Shown here: piece after piece, positions 27,550 to 37,300 of the stretch | Layout of the letters: every line of letters begins with the position of its first letter | How positions within the stretch are numbered: position 1 is the first letter of the stretch | Assembly (NCBI GenBank): GCA_012295275.1 | Contig: CM022679.1 | Span: 11,555,669 to 11,619,668, forward strand | Origin: Chrysomallon squamiferum | Lineage: Eukaryota > Mollusca > Gastropoda > Neomphalida > Peltospiridae | Length of the DNA: 64,000 nucleotides | Reading direction: 5' to 3' | The notes under the pieces: model-generated | What the model saw: the letters and a program-made list of their open reading frames with translations, nothing else | Told to the model about the DNA's origin: nothing | Databases searched by the model: none | Made by a program: the position numbers and the translations under genes

Positions 27550-28749
27550 GTTTGTGTGTATGTTTGAATGTATGCATGCATGCTTTGTGTGTGTGTGTGT
27601 GTTTTATTTTACATGTATGCATGCATCTATTTAATTTTTATGTATAAATCAAAAACCTGTCAGCTGACCTGTGGTTCTTTAGTCACACTTCAAAAATAAA
27701 ATTGTGCTGTGCAGAAATGTATCTTCTGTAGCTGTTGTGCATTTCATTGCAATATTTCACAGTTGTTTATCCATTGACCTTCACCCAAATAACTACATAT
27801 ACAGTTTTCTCTGAAACCTACCTTGAGCACAGTGCAAGATCATCTTAACATTATTAACAAGAAAGCATTGCTGGAACAGTTTTTCTTCTGACATTAATTA
27901 ATTATTCTACAAATCACTATTTATTAATTTAGACTATAAATCAAGCAGAAGTATATTTTGTTGTTGTTGTTGTTGTACTTGAAAAATTACTTCTAATATC
28001 TACTGTTCAGGAAAATAATAAATAGCCTTTTACATTGTTATAATGTATTAAAAAGTAACATATAAAAGTGAAACATATATAATTTAGGATAGCACGGTTA
28101 TTAGTTATTAATATTTTATTATTACAGCAATAAGAAATAATAAAAAACACTGAAGATAAAACAAATTAAAATAAAAAGTTATATATTCTGTATAAAAATT
28201 ATATATATTTGAAAAATACTTTTTTTGTTTACACTCCCCTTTACATAATATATAGTATTTTTCTATGATTTCATAACTTTTGATGTCATTTACTTTGACA
28301 TCTTCAGGAAAACTTTGTCATTTATAATTTATCCTTCAGACTGGTTGATAACGTTATTAACAAGTTCAAATCCTGTACCAGATTTCTTTTATGTGAAATT
28401 GCTTTCATTGATTTGATTAATTCACTGATACAGCATGCAAATACAAAATTGCATTCCTAAAGTTATGTAAGATAGTAGGTGCAAAGGAAAAACTAAACAA
28501 AACAAAAATAATAATCAAAAAAAATAAAACAAAAAATAAAATAATAAAAAATACATTTGTGCGCATCCAATTAATTTTGAATTAATTTATTATTAACACT
28601 GTTCATCTTTAATTATTAAATAATTAAAATATGAAGTGAAGACTAATTTACTAATGAGTAATGTTTAAGTTAAAATGAAGTTACTAAGTTAATACAATTT
28701 TAATTTATAACACGTACAAGTTTCTCATCTTCTCACTGTTTTCACTTGT

Positions 28750-29306
28750 TTTGTTTACTTCGAAGGTAAAAGTATACATGCACGCGTAAATCACAAAGAG
28801 AATATGCTATTTTCAATTAACACGACGTGACATCACGCACGAGTTTAGCTGTATGATTGTTTACAAACACGGGTCATTCGTTGACCGATTTTTGTACCTT
28901 GCATGCACCATTTGAGGTAGTGTTGCGGAATCAACCGAATACTTCCGAATATTAATTTGTGGTAAATATTTTGAAATGGAAATTTTTGGCAAAATATATT
29001 CCAAAATAATAGATGTAATTATTTCAGTTGTATTTCTTTTTCTTTAATATGGTTAACTCATTACATGACAGCTTATATAAGTTAAAATACAAAATATAAA
29101 TATATGAAAAATCATACCGGACTTTACCGACAATTAAAGAGGCGTAACAAAAGAGAACAACTACACGGAACTTGTTTACTTGTTAGCCTTACACGTTCGA
29201 GTAAAGCAGCAAAATTGCAGATCAAATTTGCTAAACACTCGCATCTCCAAGAGGTGTCCGTTCACGAAAACCAGATGGCTGGTTTTGAAAGTTTTTTCAG
29301 AGCAAA
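28750..29306 (+). promoter_or_regulatory. Promoter and noncoding 5' exon region of eEF2K
   Basis: This stretch has more CpG sites than its surroundings (near 28782, 28823-28840 and 28880). It ends at a consensus donor (AAA|GTAAGT) at 29306/29307. An acceptor at 29969/29970 (TTATTTTAG) would join it to the eEF2K start exon. The transcription start is not determined. Confidence 0.4.
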
Positions 29307-30051
29307 GTAAGTATATTGTCATATTTTAATTTGATCATTAAAACAATAATAATGAAATGACAGTGAATTATTTTCGTCTGTCTGCCATTTTTCAAGGACA
29401 TTACTTATTTAGTTATCTTGTCATTTGGGTTTCCCCATTCACATTTTAGGAAATCTACTTGAGAAGGTTTGTTTAATTCATTTTTGTGTTTTTTAACTGC
29501 ATTAATACTGGCGATTTGTTTGCCTCAGAAAAAACCGAAACATACAATTTATGGTATACTAAACTTTAGACTACTTTCTCTTAATACTTGCTATCTAAAT
29601 AACGTTTATTCCTTTTTAACTCTAATACACAGTTACTTATTAGGATAGCTCAGAGTATTAATTAGTTTCAAAAATTAATTCATTGGATAAAATTTAATAA
29701 TAATGAAAATAAAATTTTTAGTTTTTCATTTTGTTTAGGATTTTTCCAACTAGTGGATTTTGTTTACATCTGGTTGGTGGTTTATAAATAGTCTGGGGTA
29801 TTTTACATTGGGTGTTCATTTACATGTACTAATATATGAACATAACAGACGCAGTTTGAGAGTATCAGTTAAAATTTTGAAACTAATAGTTTTGTAAAAC
29901 TGTCAAACTCTTGAATAGTAAATGGATGTTGTGTAGTTAGCAAACTGTAAATGATTTTTCTTATTTTAGAAAAATGGATATCATTATCTATCTGTCTTTG
30001 CAACACAATAAGCTGATGCTGCTTCTACTTGATCATTGCAAACTGCAATAG
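29104..30051 (+). other. Spliced upstream ORF in the eEF2K 5' UTR
   Basis: The ATG at 29104 opens 67 codons before the donor at 29307. Joined to 29970 the frame stays open and ends at TAG 30049-30051, giving 94 residues. The product is basic (KRRNKREQ near its start). It is in the same frame as the eEF2K start codon but closed by that TAG and by a TAA at 30103. It may tune translation of the kinase, or be incidental. Confidence 0.3.
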
Positions 30052-30147
30052 TTTCAGTGGCAGCTATGAAGATGTTTGGCTTGGCTTGAGGTGCATTATT
30101 AGTAAGATTTAAGGTCAAGACTTTCTGAACGTTTATCATCAAGAAAG

Positions 30148-30519
30148 ATGTCTGATTACGAAAGTGATGATGATATGCTTATCTTTCCCATCACTGACCT
30201 CACTGGTTATGAAGGTCAGTCGGAAAGAGAGGAGAGTGAAGATGATTTTGGAGGAGGTGGGGTGAGCAGCTTAGACAAGCCTAAGGCTTTTATGACCCTT
30301 AGACAACGTCGTCTGTCAAAATCAGCACCTCCCCTGAAGCCACTGAATGTAAACAAGCGGCACTGGCTTTCTGCAATAAAAAAGGCAAAATGTTTGCAGG
30401 ATCCATGGGATAAATTCCACATTGAAGATCTTGAAACTGAAATTTGTCTTAGGTATCGATACAGTGCACTGAAACAAACTTGGACCACAGATCAGTGTAA
30501 AGTAAAGATAGAAAAAGAA
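30148..30519 (+). CDS. EEF2K: eEF2K coding exon 1
   Basis: 124 codons: an acidic start (MSDYESDDD, then an SEREESEDD stretch), a basophilic RRLS site at S57, and the calmodulin-binding segment at 70-87 with PWDKFHIEDL as in other eEF2K. Ends in phase 0 at GAA|GTAAGT. Confidence 0.93.
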
Positions 30520-33500
30520 GTAAGTTGTATTATTTTTATTTTTATCTTAATGCTAATTAATTTTTTTTATTTTTTTTAAGTGTTTAATTTTGAGATAAAT
30601 TGTAAATATTTTACCTATTATAAATTTTTATTTTCATTATAAAATAAGTCATACTTACCAGAACTGAAAAGCTTGTGGAAAATATTTTCAGATATGCCAA
30701 GATGCTTTAAACTTTTATTTGTTCATATCTTAGGAAAGATATACAGTGTCATCCTTGATTGTGAAGAATTGACAATGTTAATCTGCATAATTATTTTAAA
30801 AGCATCTATTTATTAATATTTTGCTTCTGTTTTTATCATGTCATTAAAATGTTTGCCTTTTTGTTTGATTGTAACAGAATATACCAAAACTTTAAAAGCA
30901 AAAAAATAATAATTTGTAACTCTCTAAAATAACAAAATGTGAATGTCACATAATCCATACAGATATAGATGAGTCAGACTCTTGATCAGCATTTCCTGGA
31001 AACTTGAGCAAATAAATGTATTTAGTGGGATAGGCTCTAAGTTCACTATAAATTAAAAGATATAAATTTAAAAAAAAATAAAATAACTGCAGTGAAGTCA
31101 AAACACATGATTAACTGTTGATTAATTTTCATGATTTCACAGTCACGAGATACTGAATGTGTAAAATGTTTTCAAAACCTGACTAATCATGACATTAATT
31201 TTTTTTAAAAATAAATGCTTGTTTTAAGGATAAAATGTTTTTCTTTTAATGTTTTTCTAATTTTCTGGAAAGAATTAGAAAAATATGTGCTATTGATATT
31301 TTTCTATTCAATTGTAATAATGAAGACCACTAAATTTGATCTGAAGTTTTAAAACCAAAATTTCAGATTAAACTTTTTATTTTTGTTTATTGATATTTTA
31401 CACAAATTGACATACATTCATACATATAACATCTGTGGCTTGGTGAATCATCACATAAACATATTTACTCTTTCATTACTGACATGTGTATAGCTATCCA
31501 CTGCGTATTACTCTGTTGTTAATTTTTTTTTTAAAAGCCACCAAATATCTCCCTAGAAGCTTGATATCAGAATATGCACAGATTATTTTAATAAATATCT
31601 TTTATTTATTTATTATTTTTTTATTATTTTGTTTTGTTTATTTATTTATTTATTTTGTTATTGATTTATAAATGTATATTTCTTGCAGCCATTTACAAGA
31701 GGTGCCATGAGGCAGTGTTACAGAATGTAAGTATTTTTATTTTTACAATATGTATTGATCCTACAAGTTAAATAAGCTGTGCAAATGTAGGTTATTGGAT
31801 TACAAAAGAAAGATTTTTTTCTGTGTTTGTTTTCAACAAATGATTAAAAAATGAGTAGCTTTATTTCTTTTTCTGTTTTGTTTGAGATCTTTAAGTTGGG
31901 GAATATAACTTTCAATAGATAAAGTTCAGTCTTTGTAGTCATCATCCTCTTCTGAACTTTCATCTGCTGGTTTCTCAACAGATTTGTGTGCACTCACTAA
32001 CTGAACTTCCCATTCTGTCATTTTGGGATTCTCTGTTTGGATGTCGTGATCAAAATCAGCAAACTCTGCCACATTAAAATGAGACATTGTGGCCAGTATC
32101 ACAAGAAGAATGTTGTCATCATATTATCATCAGAAGTGCCACAAAAGCCACAAATCATAAAACACTTTATAACTGTTGTATACTGTTTTTCCTTCCAAGC
32201 AATGTTAATTCAGTTGACAGCATCTAACATGGTGATTGCCTTGCACAATCTTCCATCCGTGAAATTAGGGACTTCATCATGTTTTTTCTTTACCTGGCTT
32301 TGAATGCCTTAATTATCCCCTTGTCTAATGACTGTAGTAGTGATGTGGTGTAAGCTGGTAAGAATGTAACCTGAATATTATTTATATCGAGATCTTGGCC
32401 ATTGAATGGTGCATTATCGATAAATAAAATAATTTTTCATTGCCAGTGCATTTGCTGATCAAATTGTTATAACCAGTCATTAAATAGTTGTGAAGTCATC
32501 CATTCTTTTCAATTGGCTGTCTAGGTCACAGGTAGAGACTTGTTTATTTTCAGTGAGGATTTTCATATTGCATAGCTAAATCTAAGTAATTATAAGAAGT
32601 ATGGCATCATCTCATTAATCAAAGAAGTGCAATGTTTTTATTACATGCAGTTTGTCATTCTTTAAGAAGTGATTGTACTTAGAAAATTGTGTATTGTTGT
32701 TGACAACAGTAATTGCTATATATTTGTTCTTTTGTTCTGGAATTTATACACAGCATCCAGATTAGTCAAAGTTTTGTTCATAATAGATTAAAGGTTAGCG
32801 GAACGGGACTTTGAAATGGTGCACAGAAATCTGGGTTACTCAAAGGACAGTTTCTGCAAAGTGCACTGATATATATATATTAAAATATAAAAAGAAGAAT
32901 ATTTTGACTCCACGTTCATACAGACTATATGAAGCATTTATATGTGAGTGTGTGTGTGTGTGTGTGTGATGCTATTATTCTATTTTGTAACATTGTTTAA
33001 AAGTAAACAACAATGATTAATAAACACTAGTTTTTTTCTTTTTCAAAAATGTAAAAGCTGAGCAATGTTTTAGTAACTGTAACTAAACACCCATAATTTC
33101 ATCTAGCAAATATCTGATATCAAAATACCCAGCAAGACTCACAGAAGTAAAAGAAATTATTAAATTTAAAAAAAAAAAAAAAAAAAATGAAACTAGCTGG
33201 AAAATGTTATTCAATTTACATTTTAATGGCAAAAAAAGACTTCCTACCTCAAACTGGGTAAATGAAGTTAGAAATGTTATAGGTTGTCACATAATACTTC
33301 AGTTATTTTGTTTTTTGAATGAGGGAAGATATTGCTTCATAGCATAAAAACGGGCTGTGCAATTTGTCCACAATACACATGCACTAACATATTTCTTTAA
33401 AATTAATTCTATGTTTTTAAACAATACATTTTAATCAGTAACTGTGTGTGATTTATATAAATACATACATACTTACATAGATAAACTTTTAATTTATTGT

Positions 33501-34303
33501 TATTAGAGTGGTGGATGGGATGAACTTTTTCTTGTACTTCTATAACCTTATAAAACTTGGTTTAATTTATTTAGTATTTGTACTGTTTAAATTATTGAGA
33601 AAGATCTGTAAGGTAGTAATATACTTTAACAGTGATTATGTGCATGTGGTCAGATCGTATGTACTTCATCAGACACCTGCTGTTGTCGTGTGTAATTTTA
33701 GAATTGATAATGATATGCTCTGCTGTGGCTTTAAGTTGTTAATTATTATTGCCCACATGCAAGCTGGCACACCTACTTGTTTTTAAGGAAGAAAGAAAAA
33801 GTTAACCAAAATAATTCTTTTCTCCATCTGTGGCTAGACCTTCTAGGTGAGTGGCCTGGGGTCACGGTTGTTTATCTGGGACACTTAAACCAAAACAGAC
33901 AAAATTTGAGCAAGCAAGCAAGTTAGTGCTTAGCCAGCTGATAGTACGTGCCTGTTTGTAAACTTACGGGTCACATGACCTACACAATGTCACCTATTTT
34001 TTGGAAGATTATCATGTGTGTTCCGACAGCTGTGATGTCAGCAGGTGTATTGTCACCCTTATAAATAGTTCTGTCTGTTTGCATGATTTATGTGTACTAG
34101 TTGGCTTGTTTATTTGGGTTATGGTACTTAGTCATATACACTAATGTGGTTTATTGATCAATAGATCATACATAACTAAATATAGAATTTAACTTACGTT
34201 TATTGCTTTCCAAGACATCATAAAACAACATAAATAAATAAAAATGTTTACTTGTATAAAGCTAACTTTACAACTGAAAGAAATAAGGAATTAGTTTTTG
34301 ACT

Positions 34304-34346
<43 letters not shown>

Positions 34347-37300
34347 TAAATTATTAATTTTGTCAATCATTTTTTAATGTTATCCAAAAAGTCCATTTAA
34401 TGCCTTTGATAGCTTTGATATTTATTTATCTATTATTTAAAAAAAAAAATTCACAACAATCATTACATCTGTATATTCTGATAATTATAATTACAAGAAG
34501 TATGTTTATTAAGCCTTCAAAGAAGCAAGACCATTTCATCTCACACGGTTGTCTAATTCCATATAAACTGCCAGCATTGTTTAAGAAGTTATCATACTTG
34601 CAAAATTGTGTTATTTGTTGATGATGTTAATTACTGTATAAACTGTTCCTTTATTCTGGAATTTACACCCAATATCCAAAATAGACAGAACCAGATTAGT
34701 TTTGTTCATAAAAGATTAACAATAGCTGGACAGGGTTTTGAAATGGTGCCATTTTACACAGAAATCAGAAAGAATCCAATGTGTGTGTGCACACACACAC
34801 ACATAACACACACACACACCCTTTTTATTGTATTAATTTTAAATACAGAATAAACCAGTAAACTTCAAAACATTTAATTTAACCTATTTGATTTTGAGCT
34901 TAGCTCTTAAATATTGTATTTTTTAGTGTATATGCTTCAAATTTAAATAATATATGCATGTAAGCATAAAATACTAGACTTGTACATTTCAGTTTTCTGT
35001 GATGTAATAATTTGTTTTTCTTCCTAATTTATTTAAGGGTGAACAGTTAATTTGTTGTTTTATGTTACCAGTATCTATTCCCAATAATAAATGAAAAATT
35101 TAATTTTTTTGTTTGTATGGTCACTTGTTCTTGTTCAAATTTGTATAAAGGTATCAGTTAACAGAAAAGAAATAAATCTTATTAACTTGGTTAATGGAAC
35201 ACTTTACACATCTACAGTGAGTTAAAATTATTGCTAATTTGGGACACTAATCTGTTTGTTTTGACTGTGACTGATAAAGTGGTCTTATCTGTTAATATGT
35301 TGTAAGAAGCATAGCTAATAATCATTAAAAAAAATCTCATATTTATTACGTGATAAAGATAAGCAAAACATTTACTTCAAAATAGAATAATACATACTAT
35401 TCAAGAAAACTATTGTCCTTTAAATTTTTTTTTTTTTTTTATAAATAAATAAATTAATGATATTGAAAAGAAATGAGTCTTTCTTAAGAATCTATATATT
35501 TTTGCCATACTGTTTAGTTATTAGTTTTTTTACAGTAATAGTAGCAAAGCTTGAAATAAATAAAATAATACATCTGTGTTTTCTTTTATAGCAAGAAAGT
35601 AGGCTGTTGAGTTTTTTTGGAGAAAGAGGGTGTTTATATTTTTCGTGGATTTAGAAATTACATAATATGATATATGATAATTCAACCAGAACTATTATGT
35701 TACAGTGTCTCCTTTTTTCAAACCAAAATGTATTTTTATCACTGCTTAAGCACTCTTAAATAATTATATGTGAGTTCAACATACTATGAGGAAGTCAAGG
35801 TAATAAATTATCAAAAAATACTAATTTCTTTATTTTAATATATTTTATTATTATTATTTAAATATTCCATAATTCATAGAAGATCAGATGAAATAGCTAA
35901 TCACTATATAGCAGTAATAATATTTTGAAATACTTTTATTTTATAGGAAAAAGTTATCATCATTTACTGGATCAGGTGACTGGAAACATTCTGGTAATTA
36001 CGTTGCTAAGTCATATATTGAGGATGTTGATAGAGAGGTATACTTTGAAGATGTTAAATTGCAGATGGATGCTAAGCTTTGGGGTGAAGAATTCAACAGG
36101 CACAATCCACCTAAAAAGGTACAAAAAGAAAAAGAAAACATACAAAGGAAACTTTATCATCTTTCCAACTCAAATCACGAAAGGGAAAAAAGTATCTGAC
36201 CCTGATGTGTTAATTTATTTATAGTTGTATCAGTTTTCCATATCAGTTTCCCCAATTTTTTTTTTTAGGACAGTTGTTAAAAATATTTCCTTTTCTTTTA
36301 AACAAAATGAATTTTTTTTTTTTTTTTTTCGTTTAAGATTATTTCATCAGTAATGATACTTAAGTGAAGATGTCACATCAGTGGGTTTTTTATTATTATT
36401 ATTTTAAATCTTTAATGAGATAAAAAAAATTAAAACATTTAAATTTTTTTTTTTATACAATGACTTATTCAAAAATACAATAATAAACATCATTCTTTTT
36501 TTCAAACTGATTTTAAGTGACAAACTTTTATTTTTCTTACTTATAGGTGGACATTTTCCAGATGTCTATCTTGGAATTCAAGGACAGAAAGAACAAACCT
36601 TTGTTTCATCTGGAGCACTATATTGAAGGAGATTACATTAAATACAACTCTAATTCAGGCTTTGTTGAGGAGACTTTAAGACTAACACCACAGGTAGACA
36701 GAATACTGGAAAACATCAGTATAGTTTGGCTTATTATTTCCTTTATAATTTAAACAAAACAGTGCCTCTGTTTCTCTATACAAAATGTATGTAAATATTG
36801 TGCAGATATTGGTGATAATGCTGATATGTCATTAGTCAACATAATGTTGGATTAAATTGTTCATAAAATATATTTGTTTAATGTTCACTAAAGGAGTTGA
36901 TATATTTTTTTATTATTTTTTTTAAACTGAATTAGGCTTTCAGTCATTTCACCTTTGAGCGTTCTGGTCACCAGCTGATTGTGGTTGACATCCAAGGAGT
37001 GGGAGACCTGTACACCGATCCACAAATCCACACAGTCAATGGGACAGATTATGGTGATGGCAACCTGGGAGAGAAGGGCATGGCATTGTTCTTTCACTCT
37101 CATTGCTGCAACAGTATTTGTGAAAAACTTGGTCTATCAGCATTTGACCTCTCACCAAATGAAATAGAAACACGTAAAGATTTCCTTGCCAAGCAGGTTT
37201 GTTTTTTTAATTTTTATTTGTTTTTACTTAGCTTTAAACTTTAAAAAAAAAATGCATTTAATTATCTAGTAATGTTTTTGTTAGTTACTGATATAAATAC

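Larger units (their letters stand above)
20110..28749. other. PAPSS 3' UTR and intergenic DNA
   Basis: AT-rich, with no exon-like block carrying family motifs on either strand. It holds a 24-A run at about 24487-24510, a 24-T run at about 25573-25596, a short GT repeat near 27590, and a 38-codon minus-strand ORF at 27433-27549 described separately. Confidence 0.55.
31727..35946 (+). other. eEF2K intron holding transposon remnants
   Basis: This 4.2 kb intron contains a dead pogo/Tigger-like transposase, two diverged direct-repeat copies, a GT repeat at about 32947-32969 and a 34-T tract at 34306-34339. Each main item is listed separately. Confidence 0.85.

Noticed and set aside
30216-30488. 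Minus-strand 90-codon ORF
   Set aside because: It lies wholly antisense to eEF2K coding exon 1, which has family motifs and splice borders.
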